Source: Alkalihalobacillus sp. AL-G (GTDB taxonomy: Bacteria > Bacillota > Bacilli > Bacillales > Fictibacillaceae). Taken from it: 64,000 bases of DNA. The stretch lies in assembly GCF_030643805.1 (NCBI RefSeq), contig NZ_CP094656.1, positions 2,480,001 through 2,544,000 on the forward strand, read 5' to 3'. The notes under the pieces are model-generated. The model made no database searches. It worked only from the letters and a program-made list of their open reading frames with translations, and was not told the origin of the DNA. Shown piece after piece: positions 41,866-50,041 of this stretch (its first letter is position 1; each line of letters begins with the position of its first letter). The translations under genes and the position numbers were made by a program.

Positions 41866-42813
41866 TTAAATGTCTTTTTCATATTGCTTGTACTGCCGCC
41901 ATTCTTGAAACCCGAACGACCTGTAAAAGGTATCAAGTTCGGTCCAATCGATGACCAAATGTTTTGCGTTTCTTTCCACCGCTAATTGAATGGCAGCATC
42001 AACGATCGCCTTTCCATATCCTTTTTTCCGAAATTGACGATTGATACCGAGTGGTCCGATTCCAATCAATTTTTCAGAAAATAGTGGCCTCCAATACACA
42101 TTAGGTCCTAGGACAGGACTTTCGGAATCATTAACTCGAACAAATCCGATGATATTGCCACCCTTTTTTGCAACTAAAAAATGACTGCCACCTCCACCAG
42201 CACGGAAATAATCCCATGCTTCGTACTCCCATCTCCCTGGAAAGGATTGATTCAGAAATGAAAGCAATGCACCCTGTTCCGCTTCTTTTAAAACGGAGAA
42301 ATCAAGATCTGTTTCGCTCGAATAATAAGTTTCAGGTGCTTTACGGTAATAATCCTTTTCCGTGTTTACGAACCGGAAACCCTTTTTTTTAAACCAGCCC
42401 GATGATTGTAATCGTTCACTCGGAATTCCAGGAAAATAATGATGCACATCACGACCGAGGACTATTTTTTTAACCCCGTTTGCTCGTAAAGCACGTTCAG
42501 CCAAATGGATTAGTTTTGTACCGATGCCCTTCCCGCGTTGCTCACGTTTTACTATGAGTGCCTGTATCCAACCGATCTGATCCGGCAACAAGTCAGTCCG
42601 TTCACGGGTGACTTTTGATACGATAAATCCAATGGATTCCCCATCGTTTTCAACGAAATACGATCCTTCAGATAATACGTGTGGGCACTGTACACTGTTT
42701 TGGATAAAAAGCCGATCCGTCAACGGAAAAGCGTTCTCAAACTCTTCATTCCATAACTTGCAAGCATCTTTTACAGGGACAGTCGCCTCATCCCATCGCT
42801 TATACTCGATCAC
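41866..42813 (-). CDS. Tandem GNAT N-acetyltransferase
   Basis: About 315 residues with two GNAT domains: the first has VKREQRGKGIGTKLIHLAERAL near 88-110 (Q/RxxGxG/A acetyl-CoA loop), the second INRQFRKKGYGKAIVDAAIQLA near 258-280. GTG 42813 is nine bases after GGAGG; a TTG two codons earlier is too close. It is the last gene of the nagB-nagR-kinase-namZ operon. An acceptor is unknown; given the company, re-acetylation of de-N-acetylated glucosamine or muramic acid from the wall is a testable guess. Confidence 0.75.
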   Translation of the reverse strand: MIEYKRWDEATVPVKDACKLWNEEFENAFPLTDRLFIQNSVQCPHVLSEGSYFVENDGESIGFIVSKVTRERTDLLPDQIGWIQALIVKREQRGKGIGTKLIHLAERALRANGVKKIVLGRDVHHYFPGIPSERLQSSGWFKKKGFRFVNTEKDYYRKAPETYYSSETDLDFSVLKEAEQGALLSFLNQSFPGRWEYEAWDYFRAGGGGSHFLVAKKGGNIIGFVRVNDSESPVLGPNVYWRPLFSEKLIGIGPLGINRQFRKKGYGKAIVDAAIQLAVERNAKHLVIDWTELDTFYRSFGFQEWRQYKQYEKDI

Positions 42814-42830
42814 AGACAATCGCCTCCAAT

Positions 42831-43973
42831 TTAATAGAGTAGGTACTTACTTCTTACATCAAGAAACTGGTCCAACTGTTTTTCTTCTACATCCAACCAA
42901 TCTGAGATCGGTCGTTTTGATGTGATTTGGTTACGAAAAGAATCAGTACCCATGATCAAGTCAATCATAAACCTAGTATCTTTAATTTGAAGCCATTGGA
43001 AATCATTCGGATACAATGTATATAAGGTTTCAATCAATGCACAAGCCGTTCGGATCGGTTGATAAGTGTTTCGATCCTCCACATGAACCTGTAGCCCGTG
43101 ACAAAGTTCACCATTATACTTTGAAGTTGTTGGCTGGAACGAAATCGGTCGCAGAATTACACCTTTTAACTGATAAGTTTTCAATTCTTCCTTCCATATG
43201 AAACCGTCAATCCAAGGTGCACCGATCCATTCGAACGGCTTCGTTGTCCCTCTTCCTTCAGACACATTTGTCCCTTCGAACAAACAGGTTCCTGGATAAA
43301 CACTGGCCATTTCAAGGGTAGGTGCATTCGGGGATGGCGGAACCCATACCAAACCTGTCTCATCGAACCACATCCCGCGACTCCAGCCTTCCATCGGGAT
43401 AATCGTTAAGTTCGTATTAAAACCAAATTCCCCATTCATGTAAAGTGCCAATTCACCGACAGTCATTCCGTGACGGATCGGCAATCGGTAGTTTCCGATA
43501 AACGAAGAAAACGCGAAAGATAATAGATTCCCTTCAATTCGACTTCCCGTAATTGGGTTAGGTCGATCAAGAACAATATAGTTTAATCCGCATCGACCTG
43601 CTGCCTGCATCGTGTTCGCAAGTGTATAGATATATGTATAAAACCGGACGCCGATGTCTTGGATATCAAAGACAAGTGCATCAATCGAGTCCAACCATTC
43701 TTTTTTAGGATTCTTATTCGCCCCATATAAGCTGTAAATGGGAAGGCGTGTCCGCTTATCAGTAGAATGAGCTATATGCTCCCCTTCCTTTACATGTCCA
43801 CCAAATCCATGTTCAGGTGAAAAAACCGCAACAATATTGAACCCTGATTCTTTCAGACGATCAACACTTAGTTGAACATCATTTGTAACAGAAGTGTGGT
43901 TGATGACTAGTCCAATCCGATTGCCTTTTAGTTCGTCCTTTTCGAGCAGCGTCATTAATCCCGTTTTGACCAT
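42831..43973 (-). CDS. namZ: DUF1343 exo-beta-N-acetylmuramidase (NamZ-like), no signal peptide
   Basis: 380 residues of the DUF1343/NamZ (YbbC) family: GLVINHTSVTND near 20, VAVFSPEHGFGGHVKEGEH near 48-67, VFDIQDIGVRFYTYIYTL near 98-115, VLDRPNPITGSRIEGNLL near 131 and FEGTNVSEGRGTTKPFEWIGAPW near 232-254. NamZ releases MurNAc from the non-reducing end of glycans. B. subtilis NamZ is exported; this one begins MVKTGLMTLLEKDELKGNR with no hydrophobic leader, so it should act inside the cell. GGAGG precedes ATG. It follows the sugar-kinase gene by 9 bp. Confidence 0.86.
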   Translation of the reverse strand: MVKTGLMTLLEKDELKGNRIGLVINHTSVTNDVQLSVDRLKESGFNIVAVFSPEHGFGGHVKEGEHIAHSTDKRTRLPIYSLYGANKNPKKEWLDSIDALVFDIQDIGVRFYTYIYTLANTMQAAGRCGLNYIVLDRPNPITGSRIEGNLLSFAFSSFIGNYRLPIRHGMTVGELALYMNGEFGFNTNLTIIPMEGWSRGMWFDETGLVWVPPSPNAPTLEMASVYPGTCLFEGTNVSEGRGTTKPFEWIGAPWIDGFIWKEELKTYQLKGVILRPISFQPTTSKYNGELCHGLQVHVEDRNTYQPIRTACALIETLYTLYPNDFQWLQIKDTRFMIDLIMGTDSFRNQITSKRPISDWLDVEEKQLDQFLDVRSKYLLY

Positions 43974-43982
43974 CGTTTCCTC

Positions 43983-44942
43983 CTACCGATATGTTCTCTT
44001 AAGTGTTTCGATGAATTCATTCGAGTGGTTCATCCTGCTCTTTTGATAGCCTGCGATGACTGCTCCTGCTACAGGTGGCAATTTCGGTACGATGATAATC
44101 GTATCCTCAGGAAGGTTGGTTTCAATCAGCGGCTTAAACCGATCAAGACGTTTAAACACACTACCAGTTAGAACAACCTTGACTTCCTTTTCGTTATGAA
44201 AATATTGGTGGAGCATTCCAACAATACAGCGGGATATATCCTTACCGGCGATTTGAATGATTTCACTTGCAACCTCATCTCCCGCCATCCACTCATCAAA
44301 AACATCCTCACAAATTGATGCAATCTGGGTTCGTAGATTAGCTGAATCATAAAGAAATGGTACGAGTTCTGGAGGTGTTTTGATCGGAAAACGCTCTAGA
44401 ATCCGTTTCTCTATTGAGGTGTTCTTAGAAAGTCCATCGTATGCTTCAAACATTTTTCGAATCGCTAAACGACCGACCCCATATCCGCTGCCATGATGGT
44501 CAGTTAAATAACCCCATCCACCGATACGGACCTCTTTACCTTCTCTCGTTATTCCATATGTAATAGAACCCGTCCCAGCGATGTTCACAATCCCAGGGGC
44601 TCCTCCTGTACCGGAATACAATGCAGTTAAAGCATCATTTGTCACATCAACATCAACAGTCGAAGGAAATTGAGATTGAAGTACATTCAAAACCTTAGTT
44701 CTGGCATGCTTGTTTTCAGTACCAGCCATGCCTGCCAAGACACTTTTTACTCGGCTAAATGCTTCTGTATGGTTTGATCGTACCTTGTCAATCAGACTTA
44801 TTAATGTATCTTCCACCTCTTCAATTCCTGTTGATAAGGGGTTTCCCGGTCCACCATCATACCTTGCAATAAAGGATCCACGTTCATCAACCAATGCGAT
44901 TGTTGTTTTCGTCCCGCCGCCATCGATTCCTATATAGCCCAT
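43983..44942 (-). CDS. BadF/BcrA-type sugar kinase (GlcNAc/MurNAc kinase-like)
   Basis: 319 residues of the ASKHA fold: phosphate-1 loop YIGIDGGGTKTTIALVD near 3-19, NDALTALYSGTGG near 101-113, NIAGTGSITYGI near 118 and TGSVFKRLD near 261. The family includes eukaryotic GlcNAc kinase and clostridial MurK, which phosphorylates both GlcNAc and MurNAc at C6. GGAGGAG precedes ATG. Between nagR and namZ it would phosphorylate the free sugars released by NagZ and NamZ. Confidence 0.83.
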   Translation of the reverse strand: MGYIGIDGGGTKTTIALVDERGSFIARYDGGPGNPLSTGIEEVEDTLISLIDKVRSNHTEAFSRVKSVLAGMAGTENKHARTKVLNVLQSQFPSTVDVDVTNDALTALYSGTGGAPGIVNIAGTGSITYGITREGKEVRIGGWGYLTDHHGSGYGVGRLAIRKMFEAYDGLSKNTSIEKRILERFPIKTPPELVPFLYDSANLRTQIASICEDVFDEWMAGDEVASEIIQIAGKDISRCIVGMLHQYFHNEKEVKVVLTGSVFKRLDRFKPLIETNLPEDTIIIVPKLPPVAGAVIAGYQKSRMNHSNEFIETLKRTYR

Positions 44943-44953
44943 TACATCTCCTC

Positions 44954-45682
44954 CTAATCCCGAAAAACATCGACTGAAAATGAATATTTTTCGCCACGGA
45001 ATACCGTTTCTACGTATTCGAATGGATTCCCTGTAGAAAGGTATGTCGTTCTTCTCACAATCAAAACCGGTCGATTTTGCTGTATGCTTAAATACTTACT
45101 CTCCACTTCGGTGGACAGCCCAGCCTCAATCTTTTGGGTGGCATGATGAATTTCATAGTTTAATTGGTTTCGGACAAATTCGTACAACGAGCCCCGTGCT
45201 GAATCAACTGATAAATTTGAAAATAGTTTTACAGGTAGATACGCCCTCTCTAAAGCCATCGGTTCATCATTGGCATATCGGACGCGATGCAGGCAAAAAA
45301 CAGCTTCCTTTTGTGTGAGTTTCAGCTGATTTAAAATTGTAGAGGATACCTTTTCCATCTGTTTAAAAGAAATCAATTTTGTAGAAGGAGTGAGGCCGCG
45401 GTGTTTCATGTCCTCAGTAAAACTGACCAGCCCTTTTAGTGCATAGGATAGTCTTGGTGAAGACACGAATGTCCCCTTTCCTTTCTCTTTTAAAAGCTTC
45501 CCCTTTGTAACGAGATTATTGATCGCTTGCCGAACGGTCATACGACTGACCTTGAACAGCTCGGATAATTCTCGCTCGGACGGAATCGCCTCCCCATCCT
45601 GATACTTACCTTCATCAATCCCGTCAGTCAGAAACCGCTCGATTTGTACATAAATCGGTATACTAGAATATTTGTCAATCAT
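44954..45682 (-). CDS. nagR: GntR/HutC-family regulator NagR (YvoA-like)
   Basis: 242 residues: winged helix with IPSERELSELFKVSRMTVRQAINNLVTKG-KL near 38-68 and a UTRA effector domain (YALKGLVSFTEDM near 88 to EYVETVFRGEKYSFSVD). NagR binds GlcN-6-P or GlcNAc-6-P and leaves its operator. The palindrome upstream of nagB matches the B. subtilis dre site, supporting the name. It lies 12 bp after nagB and is probably autoregulated. Confidence 0.9.
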   Translation of the reverse strand: MIDKYSSIPIYVQIERFLTDGIDEGKYQDGEAIPSERELSELFKVSRMTVRQAINNLVTKGKLLKEKGKGTFVSSPRLSYALKGLVSFTEDMKHRGLTPSTKLISFKQMEKVSSTILNQLKLTQKEAVFCLHRVRYANDEPMALERAYLPVKLFSNLSVDSARGSLYEFVRNQLNYEIHHATQKIEAGLSTEVESKYLSIQQNRPVLIVRRTTYLSTGNPFEYVETVFRGEKYSFSVDVFRD

Positions 45683-45694
45683 CAGAATCCCCTC

Positions 45695-46417
45695 TTATCC
45701 ATTCTTAGCAGCTTCATCTACAATGAATGTTACATCGGGATGATTATTTAAAATTGTCGCTGGCCATGCTCCATCGACTTGTCCGTTCAAAACCGCCTGA
45801 ACTGCGGAAGCCTTTTCCTGACCAGAGGCGAGGAGAACGATCGATTTACTTTTCATAATCGTCGAAATCCCTACCGTAATCGCCCGTTCTGGAACCTCTT
45901 CTTCCCCTGTGAAGAACCTGGCATTCGCCTTTCTCGTGTTCTCTGTCAGCTGGACAACATGAGTTCGTGAATCAAAAGGTGTATAGGGCTCATTAAACCC
46001 GATATGTCCGTTTCTTCCAATCCCGAGTATTTGCAGGTCAATCCCGCCTAATCGATTGATTTCTTGTTCATAGCGCTCACACTCTTTATGTAAATCCTCT
46101 GCTTTTCCATTAGGAATAATAGCTTGGTTGTATGATAAATTCAACGGATTATACAAATACTCCTTCATATAGGTCCAATAGCTTTGGGAGTGCTCTGAAA
46201 CAAGTCCGACATACTCATCAAGGTTAACGGTTTTAATTTCAGATAGATCCAGGTCCTCTTTATTCAGCTTTTTGATCAGTTGGGTGTATGTACCCTTTGG
46301 TGTATCACCAGTTGCTGCTCCTAAAACAAGGGAAGGATTGTTCTTCATATGATCGATTATAAGCTCTGCAGCTCTTTCGCTTAACTGTGTGTAATCTTTC
46401 GTGATGATCATCCTCAA
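45695..46417 (-). CDS. nagB: Glucosamine-6-phosphate deaminase
   Basis: Converts glucosamine-6-phosphate to fructose-6-phosphate and ammonia. It has 240 residues: VLGAATGDTPKGTY near 31-44 (phosphate loop), TVNLDEYVGL near 63 with catalytic D, and LGIGRNGHIGFNEP near 129-142. Start is TTG 46417, seven bases after GGGGGA; an ATG two codons later is the alternative. First gene of its operon. nagA, the deacetylase needed just before it, is not in this window and must lie elsewhere. Confidence 0.94.
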   Translation of the reverse strand: MRMIITKDYTQLSERAAELIIDHMKNNPSLVLGAATGDTPKGTYTQLIKKLNKEDLDLSEIKTVNLDEYVGLVSEHSQSYWTYMKEYLYNPLNLSYNQAIIPNGKAEDLHKECERYEQEINRLGGIDLQILGIGRNGHIGFNEPYTPFDSRTHVVQLTENTRKANARFFTGEEEVPERAITVGISTIMKSKSIVLLASGQEKASAVQAVLNGQVDGAWPATILNNHPDVTFIVDEAAKNG

Positions 46418-46443
46418 TGCAATTCCCCCAATCTTTTACTTTT

Positions 46444-46476
46444 ATTATATGAGGTTAAGGTATAGTTGTCTATACC
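46444..46476 (-). promoter_or_regulatory. nagB promoter overlapped by NagR operator
   Basis: Leftward strand TAGACA (46467-46472), 17 bp spacer, TATAAT (46444-46449). The palindrome GGTATAG-ACAA-CTATACC (46459-46476) covers the -35 and contains the GGTATAGACAACT core of B. subtilis NagR dre sites. Confidence 0.8.
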
Positions 46477-46502
46477 AGTATGTTTATTCAAGTAAAAAGA
46501 AA

Positions 46503-46531
46503 AGACTGCAGAGGTTATTTCCCGACAGTCT
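46503..46531 (-). terminator. Terminator of the MFS gene
   Basis: AGACTG (46526-46531 read leftward) pairs with CAGTCT, with partial inner pairing, followed by TTTTCTTTTT. Confidence 0.55.
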
Positions 46532-46555
46532 GGGTATGCCATTTCTAGTTTTCCA

Positions 46556-47806
46556 TCAGTTATAGTTTCGCAGTCCGGTCACCTTCCAATAGATTAGGAT
46601 AGCGACCGCTACAATTAAAAGTCCTCCACCGAGCATGATTTGTGTGACATCCACACCAATTGACAATAGTCCTGAAGTAATGGCAAATGAAACCGGGACG
46701 AGCCCAATTGATGACATGGATAGTAAACTCATCACACGTCCGATCATCTCTTCCTTTACAACCGATTGGACTGCTGCAAAAATCGGAATATTGATGACTG
46801 AAAAGGTTCCTCCAAGAAATCCAATCATAATCAAACTTTGCCACAGATTACCCGTTTGACTAAATAGACTAAAGATCAAACCTGCGAATAGAACGGAGAA
46901 TATAACAAGTAGTCCTCGTTTTTTCTGGATGTTTAAAATCCCGATCAATATCGATCCGACAAGCATCCCTCCAGCAAGTGTTCCCTCTAAATAGCTAAAT
47001 ATAAGTGAATCTCCCTTTAATACATTATCGACAAAAAGAGGGAGCCCCATTTGCAACGGACCAACCATGAAAAGGTTGATCAAAACCGCAAATACTAATA
47101 ACGCACTGAGGAATGCAGACTGTCTAACGTAAGTGATTCCTTCCTTTATCGAGCTTAGAAGATTTGGTTCGGTTTGTTCCTCTTCCCCAAGCTTTTTCTT
47201 TTTGACCTTAATCAACAGAACCGCAATACTAGCGACGATCAATAACCCTGCAGTAATTGAAAAGGTAGTTACATAATTACCGAGTGCAATGATCGCACCT
47301 GCTAGCATGGGACCAACTATGAAGGAAGATTGACTCGTCATTTGGATAATTGAATTGGCCCTCGTCAATTGTTCCTTGTTAATTAATGATGGTAGTAATC
47401 CACCATTTGCCGGCCAGAAAAACGCATCTAACACACCAAATATAAAAGCAAAAATCACAAACGACCAAAGTGACACGTCACCGAAAATAAGCCAGAATAC
47501 CAATGCCCCAGCTACTAAGGCACGAGTAAAGTCGGATATGAACATAATTAAATTTTTATTGAATCGATCCGCAATTGCTCCACCAATGATCATGAAAATG
47601 ACCCTTGGAATACTCGATGCGATGAATACTAATCCGAGTGAAGCTTCAAGTCCCATCACTTTAACCACATACCACGATTGCGAGAACATGAATATTGATA
47701 AACCAAAGCTTGAGCATAAATCTGCAATCCACAATAATAGGAAGTTACGGTTCTTCCATAGTGCAGGACTCACAACTTCCTGCTTTGTATTGACAACTGC
47801 TTCCAT
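46556..47806 (-). CDS. Major facilitator superfamily efflux protein
   Basis: 416 residues with 11-12 hydrophobic segments. NRNFLLLWIADLCSSFGLSIF at the start and GGAIADRFNKNLIMFISD near 58-75 (the loop 2-3 motif A) fit the MFS_3 drug or siderophore exporters. The frame opens 31 codons earlier inside the tetR gene, but GGAGGCG lies six bases before ATG 47806. It follows tetR in the GNAT-tetR-MFS operon, so it is probably the pump the repressor controls. In B. subtilis yqjV (MFS) lies in the equivalent place. Confidence 0.85.
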   Translation of the reverse strand: MEAVVNTKQEVVSPALWKNRNFLLLWIADLCSSFGLSIFMFSQSWYVVKVMGLEASLGLVFIASSIPRVIFMIIGGAIADRFNKNLIMFISDFTRALVAGALVFWLIFGDVSLWSFVIFAFIFGVLDAFFWPANGGLLPSLINKEQLTRANSIIQMTSQSSFIVGPMLAGAIIALGNYVTTFSITAGLLIVASIAVLLIKVKKKKLGEEEQTEPNLLSSIKEGITYVRQSAFLSALLVFAVLINLFMVGPLQMGLPLFVDNVLKGDSLIFSYLEGTLAGGMLVGSILIGILNIQKKRGLLVIFSVLFAGLIFSLFSQTGNLWQSLIMIGFLGGTFSVINIPIFAAVQSVVKEEMIGRVMSLLSMSSIGLVPVSFAITSGLLSIGVDVTQIMLGGGLLIVAVAILIYWKVTGLRNYN

Positions 47807-47885
47807 ACGATCGCCTCCAAAACTATCATCTGGTTCTATTTTCCAATGAACAAGAAACTTTCCCAACTGTCTAAAGCATGGTTTT

Positions 47886-48518
47886 TTACTCCGTCTCAAG
47901 ACTGAATCGGTTACCGGTTTTCAGATAGGCGAGTACCATATATTCTAATGTCCGTAACATCGCTTTGTGTTTTTTTTCTTGTTTATGAAAAAGGAGGTGC
48001 AATAAGATGCCGTCCGTGAGTGCCCAGAACATGTATGAAAGCTCTTGGATACTTACATCTGGACTAAACTCACCTGCATCGATCCCTTCCTTTACAATTT
48101 CCTTCATAAAATCAGTAAACATGTTCGCTCGCTCATCAAACAACTTTTGTTTATCAGGATGCTTTGAAATATAAATCCAGAATTCAAACGAAACTGAAAT
48201 CCGTTCGAGATCACCTTCTTCAAGTTTTCCGCTAAGGAAATACTCGAACAAATAATGGATTTTCTCTGTTGCAGATTTTTTCATGTCCAGTTCTTTTTTG
48301 ATTGCAAAAAATCGCTCCGTACGTTCTTCATTCAAACGAAAGAAAATCTCCTCTTTGCTGCTGAAATAAAGATAAATCGACCCCTTGCTCGTTCCAGAAG
48401 CATTCGCGATATCATCAACGGTCGTTTCGTTATAACCCTTCTGAGCAAAGCATTGAGTGGCAGCTTCAAGAATGGCTGATCTTTTTTCTTCTTTATACTT
48501 TTTCGATACTTTTGGCAT
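47886..48518 (-). CDS. TetR family repressor
   Basis: 210 residues: N-terminal helix-turn-helix KRSAILEAATQCFAQKGYNETTVDDIANASGTSKGSIYLYFSSKEEIF (about 12-60 in total) and a variable ligand domain. It overlaps the end of the GNAT gene by 26 bp and is followed by the MFS gene. An operator-like palindrome precedes the operon. Confidence 0.9.
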   Translation of the reverse strand: MPKVSKKYKEEKRSAILEAATQCFAQKGYNETTVDDIANASGTSKGSIYLYFSSKEEIFFRLNEERTERFFAIKKELDMKKSATEKIHYLFEYFLSGKLEEGDLERISVSFEFWIYISKHPDKQKLFDERANMFTDFMKEIVKEGIDAGEFSPDVSIQELSYMFWALTDGILLHLLFHKQEKKHKAMLRTLEYMVLAYLKTGNRFSLETE

Positions 48519-49410
48519 TCGTTTTACTCGGCTCCTTAATTGCTTTTTTCATCCATACTTGTTCGACCATTGTTGAAAAACCCGCTTCACCGAGTTGATT
48601 CATAAGTGGTTGTTCATTTAAAGGGGAATTGATGACAAGTCGTTTGCAGTTCACTTCTGGCTTAAGGACGGCGGATAAGAGATAGCCGACGAGTCCATTC
48701 TGATCATCGAATTCAGGGACGGTTCCGATCTGATGCAGCACAATCGTTGCAAGACTGCCATCTGGGTGATAAACATTACGATATATCGCATATCCAATTT
48801 CCTTATCGTCTTTTCTTGCAATCATCGCAGTTCCGTTCATCGTACTTTGCCATTGTGTCTGCCATGGGCTATTCGTTTTGTAAAAAGGCAAATGTGAAAT
48901 CATTTCTGGTAACGTCGTCTCGGAGGTAAATCCATTAGACTCTGAATATTGGAACGGATCACTTGACATGATCCCTTCTTGCTGAAGATAGGCAACATTC
49001 TGATCCGTTAAATACCCGAGGGACTTATACAAATTAATCGCTGCCTCATTTTCAACAATTGCTTCAAGAGTAGCGATCGATACGTCCTTTTTTCGATAAA
49101 TATCTACTACCTTTTCCATCATCTTGCGTCCTACACCCGTTCTACGGAATTCAGGCGCTACACCTGTACCACCGTTATAGCTCACAACCTCTTCGTCCAC
49201 AGTTCGAAACCCATTTAAAATAATGCCTGCTGGAACACCATCGACATAAGCAATAATTGAATCTTCTGCCGATAAGCCTTCTTGAACCATTCGTTTCAAA
49301 AATTGGTCTACGGTCATCGTCATTGGTGAAAAATAGCCTTTAAATCCATTGTTCCATGAATCCAAAACATCCAATAATGAACATTCAGAAAGACGTTTGA
49401 TTTCGATCAC
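48493..49410 (-). CDS. GNAT family N-acetyltransferase
   Basis: 305 residues. The first GNAT domain has GTGVAPEFRRTGVGRKMMEKVVD near 80-102 and EAIVENEAAINLYKSLGY near 114-132; the second half resembles a degenerate GNAT repeat. GTG 49410 is chosen because GGAGG lies eight bases upstream; an ATG five codons earlier overlaps that site. First gene of the operon with tetR and the MFS pump. Substrate unknown; drug acetylation is possible from context. Confidence 0.8.
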   Translation of the reverse strand: MIEIKRLSECSLLDVLDSWNNGFKGYFSPMTMTVDQFLKRMVQEGLSAEDSIIAYVDGVPAGIILNGFRTVDEEVVSYNGGTGVAPEFRRTGVGRKMMEKVVDIYRKKDVSIATLEAIVENEAAINLYKSLGYLTDQNVAYLQQEGIMSSDPFQYSESNGFTSETTLPEMISHLPFYKTNSPWQTQWQSTMNGTAMIARKDDKEIGYAIYRNVYHPDGSLATIVLHQIGTVPEFDDQNGLVGYLLSAVLKPEVNCKRLVINSPLNEQPLMNQLGEAGFSTMVEQVWMKKAIKEPSKTNAKSIEKV

Positions 49411-49430
49411 TTTTTCAGCCTCCATTCTAT

Positions 49431-49450
49431 AAAACTGACTGGTTAGTTTT
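49431..49450. promoter_or_regulatory. TetR-type operator
   Basis: AAAACTGACTGGTTAGTTTT is a near-perfect palindrome with the ACTGAC-GTTAGT core typical of TetR operators, placed just upstream of the GNAT-tetR-MFS operon. Confidence 0.6.
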
Positions 49451-49503
49451 TTATATTTATATTATGTATCAATCTGGTAACTTTTTCAAGATTTTTTCAA
49501 GAT

Positions 49504-49587
49504 TTATTGCCTATTCGTTTGAAATTCAAGCTTCTCCATCTGAAGGACATATTCTTTCCCGCTGTTCATGATCACTTTGACCCGCAT
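49504..49587 (-). CDS. Possible 27-residue peptide or remnant
   Basis: ATG at 49587 follows GGGGGA seven bases upstream and opens MRVKVIMNSGKEYVLQMEKL then EFQTNRQ. The start resembles small beta-sheet proteins of bacilli that run on for about 60 residues, so it may be a truncated remnant. No partner gene is evident. Apart from this and the operator, I see nothing in 49451-49760. Confidence 0.3.
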   Translation of the reverse strand: MRVKVIMNSGKEYVLQMEKLEFQTNRQ

Positions 49588-49777
49588 TACTTTTCCCCCA
49601 TTAGAAAGAAGTTCATACGTTTTCCATTACTTTGTGTAATTCTAGTAGACAGATGTTTTACCTTCTTTTTTGCAACCCGTATTAAAAGGCTTTTCTTGTT
49701 GCCTTATAAAAGTTGGAGCTTTACAATTAGTTGAATAGAATTTTTTTAATGATAAACCTAGCGTCAGGGGGGATTTT

Positions 49778-49975
49778 ATAGACACACTATTAATAAAAAA
49801 AATGATTGATCGTTGTCTATCTGATTACTTTGGAGATTCATCCCTTTTTCCATTAACGGCTGATGAATACGAAAAACTGATTGATAAAATATCTGGTACT
49901 CTTGTAAAGCAGGAGAATGAAGAAGTGTATACGATTGTCCACGATGTCATTTATGCATATTTGACACAGGATTAA
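49778..49975 (+). CDS. yqzH: YqzH-like protein, apparent ATA start
   Basis: Small acidic-helical protein: IDTLLIKKMIDRCLSDYF at the start, then FPLTADEYEKLIDKISGTLV and VYTIVHDVIYAYLTQD at the end. It fits the YqzH family and occupies the yqzH position beside yqjQ. The only standard start is ATG 49802, 29 bases from the nearest ribosome site. GGGGGG is instead five bases before ATA 49778, in frame and giving a full-length N-terminus. I annotate from that ATA; 49802 is the conservative alternative. Convergent with yqjQ. Function unknown. Confidence 0.65.
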   Translation: MDTLLIKKMIDRCLSDYFGDSSLFPLTADEYEKLIDKISGTLVKQENEEVYTIVHDVIYAYLTQD

Positions 49976-50008
49976 TCGAAACACAACTTGCTAACTAAGC
50001 ATAAAAAA

Positions 50009-50039
50009 GTCAGGAACTGGCTATCTAGCAGTCCCTGAC
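50009..50039. terminator. Bidirectional terminator between yqzH and yqjQ
   Basis: GTCAGG-ACTG pairs with CAGT-CCTGAC (50009-50039); A-rich on the left and T-rich on the right flanks suit termination in both directions. Confidence 0.75.
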
Positions 50040-50041
50040 CT

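Noticed and set aside
47807-47899. N-terminal extension of the MFS gene
   Set aside because: It overlaps tetR and lacks a ribosome site, whereas ATG 47806 has GGAGGCG correctly placed.
49507-49734. Rightward 75-codon open frame in the gap before yqzH
   Set aside because: No ribosome site and no family resemblance.
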